DNA of 64,000 nucleotides from Bradyrhizobium zhanjiangense (GTDB taxonomy: Bacteria; Pseudomonadota; Alphaproteobacteria; Rhizobiales; Xanthobacteraceae). This document shows, piece after piece, positions 9,021 through 18,459 of this stretch; position 1 is the first letter of the stretch, and each line of letters starts with the position of its first letter. The stretch lies in NCBI RefSeq assembly GCF_004114935.1, contig NZ_CP022221.1, positions 3,617,001 through 3,681,000 on the forward strand, in the 5' to 3' direction. Under the pieces are notes generated by a model. It saw only the letters and a program-made list of their open reading frames with translations. It was not told where the DNA came from and did no database searches. The translations under genes and the position numbers were made by a program.

Positions 9021-9343
9021 CGGTGATGGCGCATTCAGTGGCGCTCTTCATCCGTTGTTTTCGAACGATCCTAGTACGGTCGTCCCGGTGAGGCCATGCA
9101 GCCATTGGTCTCGACCGGACCCCGCGCCGCCTTCGTTCCCATCAGGGATCAAAAGCCGCATCGCCCAAGGTGGCTCTCAATACGGGAAAGCGCTATTTTG
9201 AAATGTCTTCGGCCTGACAATTCGGTGACAAAGTTTTTCGGGCGGGTGCGGCGTCCATCTTTCGTCGGATGGCCGCCGAGGTGATCATGTTGCAGTGCAA
9301 CAGAAGCGCGGAGTGACGAAACGGTGCGGCTGGCCTCTCCATC
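9021..9343. other. Divergent intergenic region between the Liv operon and a Crp/Fnr gene
   Basis: Must hold the promoters of both the operon and the regulator gene. I see no clear FixK/Fnr box (TTGAT-N4-ATCAA), no long palindrome and no coding potential of the local codon-use type. Confidence 0.4.
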
Positions 9344-10018
9344 ATGATTTCAGAGGATCATCTGAAGCGCATCGCCGCCTGGTCGCGCGAACTCACGGAG
9401 GCCGAGATCGAGGTCGCACGCGCCGGAGTCAGTGAGCGGTCCTACGGCACCGGCGAGACCGTGTTCATGCGCGGCGATACCTTCGACTATTGGGCCGGCA
9501 TGGTCTTTGGCCTCGCCCGGATGGGCGGCGTGTCGCGCGACGGCAAGGAGACCAGTCTTGCCGGGCTGACGGCAGGCGCCTGGTTCGGCGAAGGCAGCGT
9601 GCTCAAGAACGAGCCGCGACGCTATGACGTGGTCGCGCTGCGCGACAGCCGGGTCGCGCTGATGGAACGCAGCGCCTTCATGTGGCTGTTCGAGAACAGC
9701 GTCGGCTTCAACCGCTTCCTGGTCCGCCAGCTCAACGAGCGGCTTGGCCAGTTCATCGGCATGCTCGAGGTCAACCGCACGCTTGACGCCACCGCCCGCC
9801 TTGCCCGCAGCATTGCCTCGCTGTTCAACCCGATCCTCTATCCCGAATCGACCGCGCATCTGGAGATCACCCAGGAGGAGATCGGCGCGCTCTCCGGCAT
9901 GTCCCGCCAAAACGCCAACCGCGCGCTGAACCGGCTGGAGAAAGAGGGGCTGCTGCGGCTGGAATATGGCGGCGTCACCATCCTCGCTATCGAGCGGCTG
10001 CGCAGCTACGGGGATTAG
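9344..10018 (+). CDS. Crp/Fnr-family transcriptional regulator
   Basis: A 224-residue DNA-binding regulator. The N-terminal half is a cyclic-nucleotide-binding-type beta roll (GETVFMRGDTFDYWAGMVFG and AGAWFGEGSVL), linked by a long helix to a C-terminal winged helix containing ITQEEIGALSGMSRQNANRA, the recognition-helix region. No Fnr-type N-terminal cysteine cluster is present, so direct oxygen sensing through an iron-sulfur cluster is unlikely. It is divergent from the Liv/CoA ligase operon and could regulate it. Its stop overlaps the convergent MFS gene by 4 bp. Confidence 0.9.
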   Translation: MISEDHLKRIAAWSRELTEAEIEVARAGVSERSYGTGETVFMRGDTFDYWAGMVFGLARMGGVSRDGKETSLAGLTAGAWFGEGSVLKNEPRRYDVVALRDSRVALMERSAFMWLFENSVGFNRFLVRQLNERLGQFIGMLEVNRTLDATARLARSIASLFNPILYPESTAHLEITQEEIGALSGMSRQNANRALNRLEKEGLLRLEYGGVTILAIERLRSYGD

Positions 10019-11277
10019 CGCGCGTTGGCGGGGGCGTGCACCGGCCAGAGGTCGGCGCGCCAGCGGATCGCGATCGCCAGCATCGCGATGATGCCTGCGG
10101 CGGCATAAAGCGATCCCGTCGCGGAGTAGCCGATGACATCGATCAGGCTGCCGGCCGCGAGCAGTCCGAGTGGCAGGCCGTAGATCACCATCATGCGGAC
10201 GCCCATGACGCGACCGCGCAGATGTGCGCTGGCCGTCCGCATCAGGATCACGGCTGCCGAGATCATCGACATGCTCTGCGCAATACCGGCGAGGACGAGG
10301 CAGGCCATCGCCACCGGCATGGTCCTGATCTCGACGAACACCAGCAGCATGGCGTACCAGGCCAGCGTCGCGCCGATCAGGAGCCGGGCAATGCGCAATC
10401 CGCTGACGAGGCTCAGCGTGATGGAGCCGGTCAGCGAGCCGACGGCGAAGCTCGCCGAGAGATAGCCGAGGCCGGTCTGGTCGGTCTGAAATATCTCCCG
10501 CGCGATGTAGGGCAGCAATCCTCCGGTGAAAGGAAATGCGGTGAGATTGGCCAGGAAGGCGACGCACAGCGCCGCGCGCATTCCCGGGCCGTTCCAGGCG
10601 TAGACGATCCCCTCCTTGAGGTCGCCAAATAGTCGGGAAACGGCGTGACTGTTGGCCGGGAGATCGCTCGTGATGAGGGTCCTTTTCGGCCGGGTCAGGC
10701 AGAGCATGAGCAGCGCAGCCACGAGGTAGAGACAGGCGATCGCCACATATACGAGGCCAATGCCGAGGACGGCGAACAGTCCGGCGCCCGTCAATGCTCC
10801 GGCGATGCGGGCGCTGTCCTGGGTGGTGCGCGCAACGCTGATGGCGCCGACCAGTTGCTCCGCCGGCATGATCTCGGCAAGCAGCGCCCCCCGGACGCCG
10901 AGGTCGGAGGGGCGAATCAGGCCCATGATCGCGACGATGATCATGACGCTCAGCGGCGACAAATGACCGGTCAACGCCAGAACCATGATGGTCGACGATA
11001 GCGCCGTGTAGGCAAGACGCATCGCGACCAGCAGGTCGCGATGACCCATGCGGTCGCCGATCATACCGAATACCGGCGCGACCAGTGTCCCGACGAACTG
11101 GAGTGATGCAAGCACGGTGAGCAGCAGCACCGAGCCGGTCTCGACCAGGATGTACCAGCCGAGCACCAGCGTCTCGACCTCGAACGCCCAGGAGGTGAGC
11201 AGGTCGGACGGCCACTGGAAGCGATAGTTGCGGATGCGGAATGGCGCGAGCGCGGAAGGTCGTGCGGATGTGCTCAA
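10015..11277 (-). CDS. MFS transporter (EntS/DHA3-type exporter)
   Basis: A 420-residue inner-membrane protein with about 12 hydrophobic segments. The start FRIRNYRFQWPSDLLTSWAFEV is typical of the exporter group that includes EntS and macrolide exporters. The loop GMIGDRMGHRDLL between helices 2 and 3 is the MFS signature. Proton-driven efflux of a small hydrophobic compound is likely; the substrate cannot be read. Convergent with the Crp/Fnr gene (4 bp overlap) and divergent from the cyclase gene. Confidence 0.85.
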   Translation of the reverse strand: MSTSARPSALAPFRIRNYRFQWPSDLLTSWAFEVETLVLGWYILVETGSVLLLTVLASLQFVGTLVAPVFGMIGDRMGHRDLLVAMRLAYTALSSTIMVLALTGHLSPLSVMIIVAIMGLIRPSDLGVRGALLAEIMPAEQLVGAISVARTTQDSARIAGALTGAGLFAVLGIGLVYVAIACLYLVAALLMLCLTRPKRTLITSDLPANSHAVSRLFGDLKEGIVYAWNGPGMRAALCVAFLANLTAFPFTGGLLPYIAREIFQTDQTGLGYLSASFAVGSLTGSITLSLVSGLRIARLLIGATLAWYAMLLVFVEIRTMPVAMACLVLAGIAQSMSMISAAVILMRTASAHLRGRVMGVRMMVIYGLPLGLLAAGSLIDVIGYSATGSLYAAAGIIAMLAIAIRWRADLWPVHAPANAR

Positions 11278-11569
11278 GATGCGATGACGGGTTTCACGGC
11301 GATTCCCTGCCCTCTTTTATTTGTTCTTCTGTTTGGAAGGGTAGCCCCGGCGATGGCCCTGTCAATTGACGCTACCGCATGCCACCATGCTTTGCCGACG
11401 ACGTGCGGTCCGCCAGTGCGCCCGCAGCATGCTTCGTCGCCCATACAGAGAGGTAGGCTACCGCCGCTTGCTCTTCCGGTGCGCAGAGCCCATTCTGGTC
11501 TGCATCCTGGGACCCATTCGGTAGGGGCCAGCAGATCGCGCCATCGCGGCTTCCGCGAGGTCTTGAGCC

Positions 11570-14500
11570 ATGAACTGCTCGGGTTGTGGTTTCGAGGTTC
11601 AGAGCGGCTTTGCCTTCTGCCCGAAGTGCGGCACGAAGCAGCCGAACGCGTGCCCTGGCTGCGGCTTTCCATGTGCACCGGATTTTGTCTACTGCCCGAA
11701 ATGCGGCTCCCTCATCAGCAGGACCACCAACGACGGCGGACAGGCATCGGCGCAGACGAGCCCGGCGACACTCCCAATCAGATCGTCTTCGCCACCGCTC
11801 CTGCAGACGGCTCAACACGCATTTCGACCGCAGTCGGACAACGTCGATAGCGAAGCAAACCGCCGCACCATAACCGTGCTGTTTGCCGACCTTAGCGGCT
11901 TCACCGCGATGAGCGAGCGGCTCGACCCAGAGGTCATGCAGACGCTTCAGAACCAGTTGTTCGAGGAGTTGACGGCCGCGGTGCAGAGCTTTGGCGGCTT
12001 CGTGGACAAGTTCATCGGCGACGCGCTGCTCGCGCTGTTTGGTGCGCCGACTGCGCACGAGGACGACCCCGAGCGGGCGGTCTGCGCCGCCCTCGACATG
12101 ATCAGCCGGACGGCGCGCCTCAGCGAGCGCGCGAAGGCCTATGCCGGTTCACCTTTGCAGCTCCATGTCGGCATCAACACCGGCCATGTCGTCGCGGGTG
12201 GGTTAGGCGTGGGCGTTGCCAAATCCTATTCGGTGACCGGCGATACCGTGAATACGGCGCAACGATTGCAGTCGATGGCGTCTCCGGACGAGGTGCTGGT
12301 CGGGCCGTTGACCCACCGTCTGACGCGGCATGCGTTCTCCTATGACTCGCTCGGAGAGATCTCGCTCAAGGGCAAGATGGGCAGCGTTCTGGTCCATCGT
12401 CTAAAGGGACCGCTCGATACGCCCCGCGCGGCACGCGGCCTCGACACGTTGGGCCTCGATGCACCACTGATCGGGCGCGACGCCGAGCTTGCGCGCCTGA
12501 TCGGCAGCCTTGATCGCGCGTGCGGCGGCGCGGCTCAACTGGTGCGGCTGGTTGGCGAAGCGGGCATTGGGAAAACGCGGCTGGTGAACGAATTCGTCGC
12601 CCGCATCCGCGATGAGGATCGTTTCGCAGGCGTGGCGATCCGACGGGCGGTCTGCTCGCCGCTCGGCGAACAGTCCTACGGAGCACTCGCCGCCGTGCTG
12701 CGTAGCGCCTATGGCATTGCACAGAAGGCGGGCGCCGCGGAGGCAGAGACGAAAGTTGCGGAAGCGCTCTCGGAGTTCGGCCTCGCGGCCGAGGAGGCCG
12801 ACCGCCTGATGCCTCTCTACTTGCACGTTCTTGGCCTTGGCGATCCCAACGCCGTGCTGAGGCACGTCGAACCGGAACAGCTCCGGCGGCAGATCTTTTT
12901 CGCGATCCGTACCATCTTCGAACGGCGCCTCGCCTTGTCGCCGCTCCTGATCATCGTCGAGGATCTGCATTGGGCTGACGCGGTGTCGCTTGAAGCGTTG
13001 CGGTTCCTGATGGACCGGCTGGAGCGGACGCGGCTGATGCTGTTGTTTACACATCGGCCAGCGCTGGTGGATCAGTTCGGTTCGAGCAGGATCAGTCACA
13101 CGACCATTCGGCTGCCTCCGCTTGGCGATGCTGACGGACGAAGGCTGCTCGCGGCGTATTTCAGTTACGGTTGGCGGGAACCGCCGGGACATTTGTTCAC
13201 CCGAATCCTCGATCGCGCAGGCGGAAATCCGCTTTTCCTCGAGGAGATCATCCGCGGTCTCATCGAAGGCGGGGCCCTGGAGCGTGACGGCGCGCAGTGG
13301 CGGATGAAATCGGATGAAGCTGCAGCCGATATTCCAGCAAGCATTCAGGCGTTGTTGCTGGCGCGCCTCGACCGGTTGCCGCATCAGGTACGCCAGGTGG
13401 CCCAGGAGGCCGCGGTGATCGGTCCGCGCTTTGATACGGCTGTTCTCGGTGCGGCGGCAACCGAGCCGGCAAGGGTCGAAGCAGGGCTCGAACTTCTGTG
13501 CGACGCCGAGCTCATCGAGGAGGTCGCGGGCTCGAGCTCGATGTCGCTGCGGACCTATCGCTTCACGCAGACCATGCTTCAGGACGTGATCTATCAGAAC
13601 CTGCTCTTGCAGCGTCGGGTCGAGCTCCATGGACGCATTGGTGCCGCTCTGGAGCGGCTCTATGGCAGCGAGCCGGAGCGGCTCGAAGACCTCATCCAGC
13701 TCGGACACCATTTCAGCCTGAGCGCAAGCAAGCCGAAGGGCGCGCGCTATCTGCGCGCGGCCGGCGATCGCGCACGCGCGAGCTATGCCAACGACGATGC
13801 CATCCGCTTCTACCAGCAATCCCTTGCCGTGCTCCTGAGCGGCGGCGAACGGTCGCCGGAGCGCCTCGTTCTGTACGAGCGCATCGCGGACCTCAGTCGC
13901 GCGGTTGGCCGGCGAAGCACGGCCGAGGAGCACTATCAGAGCGCGCTGGAAGGGCACCGCACGGCCGGGGACCGCATCGCAGAAGCGCGAATTCTTCGCA
14001 AGCTCGGCGGATTGCTATGGGACGCCGGCAAGCGCATCAGGGCAGAGGAGCGCTATGCCGAGGCGGCAGAACGGCTCGGCGGGACCGACGCGCCGATCGA
14101 GTGGGCGCACCTCCTCCAGGAGCGCGGCCGTCTCGCGTTTCGCGTGGGCGATCACGTCGCCGCCGCGCGGTGGGCCGACGAAGCGCTCGGCTACGCGCGG
14201 TCGGTGCCGGCGAACGCGGACGAGCAAGCGGGTCTCGAGGCGGCGCGCGCCATTGCGGAGGCGCTCAACACCAAGGCGGTCGCGCTGGCGCGGCTTGGGC
14301 GAAACCAGGAGGCGGTGAACGAGGTGGAGCAAAGTGTCGCGGCAGCCGAGACCGCCGGCCTCCTCAACGTGGCGTGCCGCGGCTACACCAACCTTGGCGT
14401 GCTCTACACGATCATCGACCCGGCGCAAGCCATGGCGGTTTGCCGGCGCGGCCTCGATGTCGCGAATCGTATCGGCGATCTCGGCTTCCAGGCGCGCCTT

Positions 14501-14884
14501 CTGGCCAACCTTGCCGTCGCCTGTTGCACCTTCACGGACAGATGTACCGAGGAGGGGGTGCCGGCTGCCGAAAAGGCGATCGAGATCGACCGCGCGCTCG
14601 ATCAGCGCGAGCATCTCCCGGTACCTTTGATCGTGCTCGGGCAAATCCATCAATGCCACTTCCGCCCCGACATGGCCGCGCGCTGCTACAACGAGGCCAT
14701 CGAGGTGGCGAGCGAGACCGGCGAGCCGCAGCAGCTGTTTCCATGCTATGATGGTCTTGCGACACTGAATCTTGATCGAGGCGACATGCCCGAGGCCGAG
14801 CGGTATTTCGCGCTGGCCCATGATGTCTGCGCCCGGCACGGGCTCGATCCCGCAGGGCTGATCGTACTGCCGTTCCTTGACTAG
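11570..14884 (+). CDS. Zinc-ribbon / class III adenylate cyclase / AAA ATPase / TPR multidomain protein
   Basis: A 1104-residue signalling protein. Residues 3-45 hold two zinc ribbons (CxxC pairs at 3/6, 17/20, 28/31, 42/45). A class III cyclase domain follows: TVLFADLSGFT with metal Asp107, KFIGD with Lys147 and metal Asp151, and GDTVNTAQRL with the transition-state Asn and Arg; the set is consistent with an active cyclase and the Lys favours ATP. Near residue 330 is a Walker A, GEAGIGKTR, starting a STAND-like ATPase (IIVEDLHWAD is Walker B). The C-terminal 400 residues are alpha-helical TPR-like repeats. Overall order resembles the cyclase/LuxR-type STAND proteins common in Bradyrhizobium. 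The redoxin gene follows 15 bp downstream. Confidence 0.9.
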   Translation: MNCSGCGFEVQSGFAFCPKCGTKQPNACPGCGFPCAPDFVYCPKCGSLISRTTNDGGQASAQTSPATLPIRSSSPPLLQTAQHAFRPQSDNVDSEANRRTITVLFADLSGFTAMSERLDPEVMQTLQNQLFEELTAAVQSFGGFVDKFIGDALLALFGAPTAHEDDPERAVCAALDMISRTARLSERAKAYAGSPLQLHVGINTGHVVAGGLGVGVAKSYSVTGDTVNTAQRLQSMASPDEVLVGPLTHRLTRHAFSYDSLGEISLKGKMGSVLVHRLKGPLDTPRAARGLDTLGLDAPLIGRDAELARLIGSLDRACGGAAQLVRLVGEAGIGKTRLVNEFVARIRDEDRFAGVAIRRAVCSPLGEQSYGALAAVLRSAYGIAQKAGAAEAETKVAEALSEFGLAAEEADRLMPLYLHVLGLGDPNAVLRHVEPEQLRRQIFFAIRTIFERRLALSPLLIIVEDLHWADAVSLEALRFLMDRLERTRLMLLFTHRPALVDQFGSSRISHTTIRLPPLGDADGRRLLAAYFSYGWREPPGHLFTRILDRAGGNPLFLEEIIRGLIEGGALERDGAQWRMKSDEAAADIPASIQALLLARLDRLPHQVRQVAQEAAVIGPRFDTAVLGAAATEPARVEAGLELLCDAELIEEVAGSSSMSLRTYRFTQTMLQDVIYQNLLLQRRVELHGRIGAALERLYGSEPERLEDLIQLGHHFSLSASKPKGARYLRAAGDRARASYANDDAIRFYQQSLAVLLSGGERSPERLVLYERIADLSRAVGRRSTAEEHYQSALEGHRTAGDRIAEARILRKLGGLLWDAGKRIRAEERYAEAAERLGGTDAPIEWAHLLQERGRLAFRVGDHVAAARWADEALGYARSVPANADEQAGLEAARAIAEALNTKAVALARLGRNQEAVNEVEQSVAAAETAGLLNVACRGYTNLGVLYTIIDPAQAMAVCRRGLDVANRIGDLGFQARLLANLAVACCTFTDRCTEEGVPAAEKAIEIDRALDQREHLPVPLIVLGQIHQCHFRPDMAARCYNEAIEVASETGEPQQLFPCYDGLATLNLDRGDMPEAERYFALAHDVCARHGLDPAGLIVLPFLD

Positions 14885-14899
14885 CCAGGGAGTTCAACC

Positions 14900-15580
14900 A
14901 TGTCAGACCGTCATGTAGATGGAACACTTCAGCCGGGCGATCGCGCACCGAACATCGTGCTGGACGCCATCACACGCGAAGGAAAGATAGCGCTCGAGGA
15001 TTATCGCGGGCATAGTCCAATACTGGTGGGCCTGTTTCGTGGTCTGCACTGCCCGTTCTGCCGGCGCCATATCGCGGCGCAGGCGCAGCTTGATGGCGCG
15101 CTGCGCGGGAAGGGGATCGAAAGTCTCACGGTCGTCAACACGCCGATCGACCGGGCGCGGCTCTATTTCCGCTATCATCCATTGCCCAATCTGCTCGCCG
15201 CGTCCGACCCCGATCGGGTCTCGCACCGCGCATTTGGCCTCCCTAACATCGAGTTCACGGAGAACGAAACGGAGTGGCCACGCAAGGTGGGCATGGACGC
15301 GGTCATGAGCATGCAAGTGGATATGCCCGGCGAGCTGCCCAGCCCGATGAACCGGCCGGCAGCCGCGGAGTACCTCAACAAGAAGGACGGTTACGAGATG
15401 ACTGAAGCCGACCAGCGTATGGCGGCAACAGGCACGGGGCAGCTGTTTGGCCAGTTCCTGCTCGACCGGGAGGGGATCGTGCGCTGGACGTTCACCGAGG
15501 TTCCCGGTGGCGGCCAGCGCATGTTCGGAGCGCCGAGCCCACAGGAGCTGATGTCGGCCGCCTCGCAGGTGGCAGGCTAA
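14900..15580 (+). CDS. Peroxiredoxin-like / AhpC-TSA redoxin
   Basis: A 226-residue thioredoxin-fold protein. The segment GLFRGLHCPFCRRHI near residues 46-60 gives a CxxC active site in the position of the peroxidatic cysteine of AhpC/TSA proteins. The N-terminal LQPGDRAPNIVLDAI is the usual redoxin start, and FLLDREGIVRW is the conserved second beta strand. It probably reduces peroxide or a thiol substrate in the cytoplasm; no signal peptide. The start has AGGGAG upstream. Only 15 bp separate it from the cyclase gene, so the two are likely co-transcribed. Confidence 0.82.
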   Translation: MSDRHVDGTLQPGDRAPNIVLDAITREGKIALEDYRGHSPILVGLFRGLHCPFCRRHIAAQAQLDGALRGKGIESLTVVNTPIDRARLYFRYHPLPNLLAASDPDRVSHRAFGLPNIEFTENETEWPRKVGMDAVMSMQVDMPGELPSPMNRPAAAEYLNKKDGYEMTEADQRMAATGTGQLFGQFLLDREGIVRWTFTEVPGGGQRMFGAPSPQELMSAASQVAG

Positions 15581-15682
15581 AGCATGATCCGGAAAAGTGC
15601 GCAGCGGTTTTCCGAAAAGATCATGCTCAAACAATAACCTAAAGCGCGATGACGATTCATCCTAATCTCATCGCGCTTTAGG
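15581..15682. repeat. Dispersed palindromic element with perfect 14-bp terminal hairpin
   Basis: Begins AGCATGATCCGGAAAAGTG, an element I recognise as widespread in Bradyrhizobium and relatives. Inner arms GCATGATC and GATCATGC pair. It ends with perfect arms CTAAAGCGCGATGA (15639-15652) and TCATCGCGCTTTAG (15669-15682). Between convergent genes it may also end transcription, though no T-tract follows. Confidence 0.8.
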
Positions 15683-15693
15683 CATCTTGGCGA

Positions 15694-16533
15694 TTAACCC
15701 GCCACCCTCGCTCGTTTCTCGGCGAGCGCCGCAGCCATCGCCGAGATCAGTGGGCGCATGAAATAATGATCTTCCACCGGCGAGACATCAGTGCGCAATC
15801 CGTGCGCGGCGAGCTCGCCCGAGACCGCCGGGCCGACTGAAGCAATCAGCGTCCGTTCGAGCCCAGCGCGAAGGCGCGCCTCGCTGCTGTGCGCCTTCGC
15901 GGCCTCGAACAGTCGGCGGACCTGGCCGAGATTGGTCAGCGCGATGGAATCGATCCGCCCCTCGGCCATTTCGTCGATCGCGGCGATGATATTGGCATCT
16001 GCCGCCTTGGAATCGTAGACATAGGGCAGCACGGTATCGACCTCGGCGCCTTGCGCGGCGAGCGCGCCGGTCAGCGCGCTGTGGTCCTTGTCCGGATAGA
16101 GCTGCAGACCGAGACGGTGGCCCTTCAGGTCGAGCCCGCCCAGCATCTCGATCACGCCATCGGTGGTCGGCTTCTCCGTGGTCTGCTGCGCATCGAGGCC
16201 AACCTCGCGCAGCGCCCGGCCGGGCTTCGGGCCGCGGGTGAATTTTCGTGATTTGGCAAGCGCTGCCACGAGAGCCTGATCGAGCCCACGAGCGACGGCG
16301 AGCTTCATGATCCGCCGCAGGCCTTCGCCGGTCATCAACACGAGGTCGTCGAACGGCTTGTCGATGGCGCGGCGGATCCAGGCCTCGACCGCCGCCGGGT
16401 CCGGCACGTCGCGGATGGTGAACATCGGGCACTGCACGACCTCGGCGCCTTGCTCGGCCAGAAGCTTCGCAAACTGCGCCTCCTCACGCGTTTCCAGGAT
16501 CAGGATGCGGGTGCCGTTCAAGCGGTCGGCCAT
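15694..16533 (-). CDS. Uroporphyrinogen-III synthase family protein (HemD-like)
   Basis: A 279-residue two-domain protein. HemD cyclises hydroxymethylbilane to uroporphyrinogen III in tetrapyrrole synthesis. Family features: N-terminal ILILETREEAQFAKLLAEQGAEVVQCP, the middle LMTGEGLRRIM, then YVYDSKAADANI and IALTNLGQVRRLFEAA and IASVGPAVSGEL in the second domain. HemD is poorly conserved, so the family is clearer than the activity; a second hemD linked to other heme genes is usual in this group, so this copy may have a different role. Divergent from purU. Confidence 0.78.
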   Translation of the reverse strand: MADRLNGTRILILETREEAQFAKLLAEQGAEVVQCPMFTIRDVPDPAAVEAWIRRAIDKPFDDLVLMTGEGLRRIMKLAVARGLDQALVAALAKSRKFTRGPKPGRALREVGLDAQQTTEKPTTDGVIEMLGGLDLKGHRLGLQLYPDKDHSALTGALAAQGAEVDTVLPYVYDSKAADANIIAAIDEMAEGRIDSIALTNLGQVRRLFEAAKAHSSEARLRAGLERTLIASVGPAVSGELAAHGLRTDVSPVEDHYFMRPLISAMAAALAEKRARVAG

Positions 16534-16674
16534 GGGCGTGCTCCGGTCAAAATCGCAATGGTACGTTCATCCTGACTCTGCGCCCGGGATTGGCGCAAGA
16601 GTGGGTCAGTGCTAGAGCGGGGCGCAAATCGCGGGTCGTTCCGCCTCGTTTGCCCAAAACCTTCATCAAGAGCC

Positions 16675-17538
16675 ATGCCTTATCATCAATACGTCCTGAC
16701 CCTGTCCTGTCCGGATCGCCCCGGCATCGTCTCGGCGGTGTCGACGTTCCTGGCCCACAACGGGCAGAACATTCTCGACGCCCAGCAGTTCGACGACGTC
16801 GAGACCAAGAAGTTCTTCATGCGCGTGGTGTTCACCGCGGCTGATCTCGCCGTGGAACTGTCGCCGCTCCAGACCGGCTTTGCCGCGATTGCCGAACGTT
16901 TCGGCATGGAATGGCAGATGCGCGACCGCGCCGCGCATCGCAAGGTGATGCTGCTGGTGTCGAAGTCCGACCACTGCCTGGTCGACATCCTCTATCGCTG
17001 GCGCACCGGCGAATTGCCGATGATCCCCACCGCGATCGTTTCCAACCATCCGCGCGAGGTTTATGCCGGGCTCGATTTCGGCGGCATTCCGTTCCACCAC
17101 CTGCCTGTGACCAAGGAGACCAAGCGCGAGCAGGAGGCGCAGATCCTCGACCTCGTCGCCGGCACGGGCACCGATCTCGTCGTGCTCGCCCGCTACATGC
17201 AGATCCTGTCGGACGATCTGTCGGCGAAGCTTTCCGGCCGCTGCATCAACATCCACCATTCATTCCTGCCGGGCTTCAAGGGCGCAAAGCCGTATCACCA
17301 GGCCCATGAGCGCGGCGTCAAGCTGATCGGCGCCACCGCGCATTACGTCACGCGCGATCTCGACGAGGGCCCGATCATCGACCAGGACGTCGAGCGCATC
17401 AGCCATCGCGATACGCCGGAGGATCTGGTCCGCAAGGGCCGCGATATCGAGCGCCGCGTGCTCGCCCGCGCGATCCGCTACCATCTCAACGACCGCGTCA
17501 TCCTCAACGGCCGCAAGACGGTGGTGTTCGTAGACTAG
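16675..17538 (+). CDS. purU: Formyltetrahydrofolate deformylase
   Basis: A 287-residue cytoplasmic enzyme that hydrolyses 10-formyl-THF to formate and THF, balancing one-carbon pools. An N-terminal ACT domain ([20 protein letters not shown]) precedes the formyltransferase fold. The catalytic Asn-His-Asp set is present in [12 protein letters not shown] and the later [13 protein letters not shown]. Length matches the family. I chose the ATG at 16675 (MPYHQY); the open frame starts further up at 16609 but the extra 22 residues do not fit the family. Followed by a palindromic repeat. Confidence 0.95.
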   Translation: MPYHQYVLTLSCPDRPGIVSAVSTFLAHNGQNILDAQQFDDVETKKFFMRVVFTAADLAVELSPLQTGFAAIAERFGMEWQMRDRAAHRKVMLLVSKSDHCLVDILYRWRTGELPMIPTAIVSNHPREVYAGLDFGGIPFHHLPVTKETKREQEAQILDLVAGTGTDLVVLARYMQILSDDLSAKLSGRCINIHHSFLPGFKGAKPYHQAHERGVKLIGATAHYVTRDLDEGPIIDQDVERISHRDTPEDLVRKGRDIERRVLARAIRYHLNDRVILNGRKTVVFVD

Positions 17539-17607
17539 CGAATGGTGGGTGGCGAGTAGCGAACAGAAAAGAGCGGACTTATTCGCCACTCCTTATTCGC
17601 CATTCGC
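17539..17607. repeat. Short inverted-repeat element after purU
   Basis: Outer arms GCGAATGG (17539-17546) and CCATTCGC (17600-17607), inner arms GGCGA and TCGCC. It lies exactly between two convergent stops and is of a type often seen in Bradyrhizobium. It may serve as a terminator, although no T-run is present. Confidence 0.6.
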
Positions 17608-17611
17608 GCCT

Positions 17612-17905
17612 TCAGCGCACCGCGTTCCCGGACGTCGCGCCCATTGCGCCCTTCTGCGCCTGCTCTTCCTTCTCGCGATCTGCCGCGGGCATCAGCCACT
17701 TGCGTTCACGTTCCTTCATGTAGGCTTCGTATTGCGGCGTGCCGGGGCGCGGCGGGGCATTGGCCGGCAGGCCACCGGCCCATTGCGGGATGTAATCGCC
17801 TATGCTGGGGGAGAGCTTTTCGTTGACCGTGCCGCAGCCTGCAAGATTCGAAGCCAGCAGGGCGACGACGGCAGCGATCGAAAGCGAACGGAAACGCATA
17901 TGCAT
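17612..17905 (-). CDS. Small putative lipoprotein
   Basis: A 97-residue protein with a basic start, hydrophobic stretch and lipobox LAGC around residues 21-24, so Cys24 is the likely lipidation site and the protein an envelope lipoprotein. The mature part is polar and proline-rich (GLPANAPPRPGTPQYEAYMK) without a recognised domain; similar small proteins are common next to housekeeping genes in this group. An alternative start is two codons on (17899). Convergent with purU. Confidence 0.7.
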   Translation of the reverse strand: MHMRFRSLSIAAVVALLASNLAGCGTVNEKLSPSIGDYIPQWAGGLPANAPPRPGTPQYEAYMKERERKWLMPAADREKEEQAQKGAMGATSGNAVR

Positions 17906-18014
17906 CTTCTACGTCGTGCCCGATCGGGCACGTGTGATGGAACGCCGAACGGGCGCCAGCGGCGGACTGTAATCCTCAATAAGCAAAATTAGCCTATTCG
18001 GGGATAGATTCCTT

Positions 18015-18022
18015 TGTATACA
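18015..18022. promoter_or_regulatory. TGTATACA palindrome (possible GntR-type half of a paired site)
   Basis: TGTATACA within CCTTTGTATACACGAAGG. The central GTATAC recurs at 18079-18084, exactly 63 bp further, i.e. about six helical turns, so a dimer pair could bind the same face. Confidence 0.35.
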
Positions 18023-18078
18023 CGAAGGTAATTAAGTAGTGATATTTCGTGCTTGAGAGGGCCGTCCTAATCGATATG

Positions 18079-18084
18079 GTATAC
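18079..18084. promoter_or_regulatory. Second GTATAC palindrome
   Basis: GTATAC within ATATGGTATACATA. See the first copy at 18015-18022; spacing 63 bp. Confidence 0.3.
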
Positions 18085-18276
18085 ATAGCGTATTCACTAA
18101 CCAGGGAGATCATCCCATGACCGGGAGGACCCAGCGGCAAAAAGCATCCGGGGGATGTTCAAATTCAGGCGGGATTCTCCATTCACGCTGCCGTGGCGTC
18201 TCTTCGAGTGCCGCGTCAACAAAGTCGCGGCAAACTGCTTGAGCAACGAAGGCTTTTTCGTTGACAAGACCATCTT

Positions 18277-18296
18277 ATTTGTACAATCGTACAAAT
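18277..18296. promoter_or_regulatory. Perfect 8+8 bp operator-like inverted repeat before the second Liv operon
   Basis: Arms ATTTGTAC (18277-18284) and GTACAAAT (18289-18296) with a 4-bp centre AATC. The form resembles operators of GntR-family repressors. It lies just after TTGACA (18261-18266), so a repressor bound here would block RNA polymerase. Start codon of the binding-protein gene is 164 bp downstream. Confidence 0.5.
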
Positions 18297-18459
18297 CTCC
18301 CTGCTTGCGCCGAATGGTCGCCCAACGTCCGATTGACAACGGGGTTGCAGAGGACGCCATGTGGCCGCACGGCATGGCTCGTCCGCGAGTTAAAGCGCGG
18401 CAAGGACCGGGCACTCGGTTCAGGGCACAAAAGTCAGGAATTAAGGGGAGGGAGATCTG

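Larger units (their letters stand above)
17906..18459 (+). other. Palindrome-rich leader upstream of the second Liv operon
   Basis: 554 bp without a convincing gene. A 41-codon frame at 18117-18242 has an AGGGAG site but its composition is not protein-like. Contains three palindromes listed separately and a TTGACA at 18261-18266 that could be a -35 box. Confidence 0.5.

Noticed and set aside
18117..18242. 41-codon open frame with AGGGAG ribosome site in the Liv leader
   Set aside because: Composition is Ser/Arg/Gln-rich without protein-like pattern, and it overlaps an equally unlikely frame (18155-18460). It might be the start of a lost gene, but nothing supports a product.
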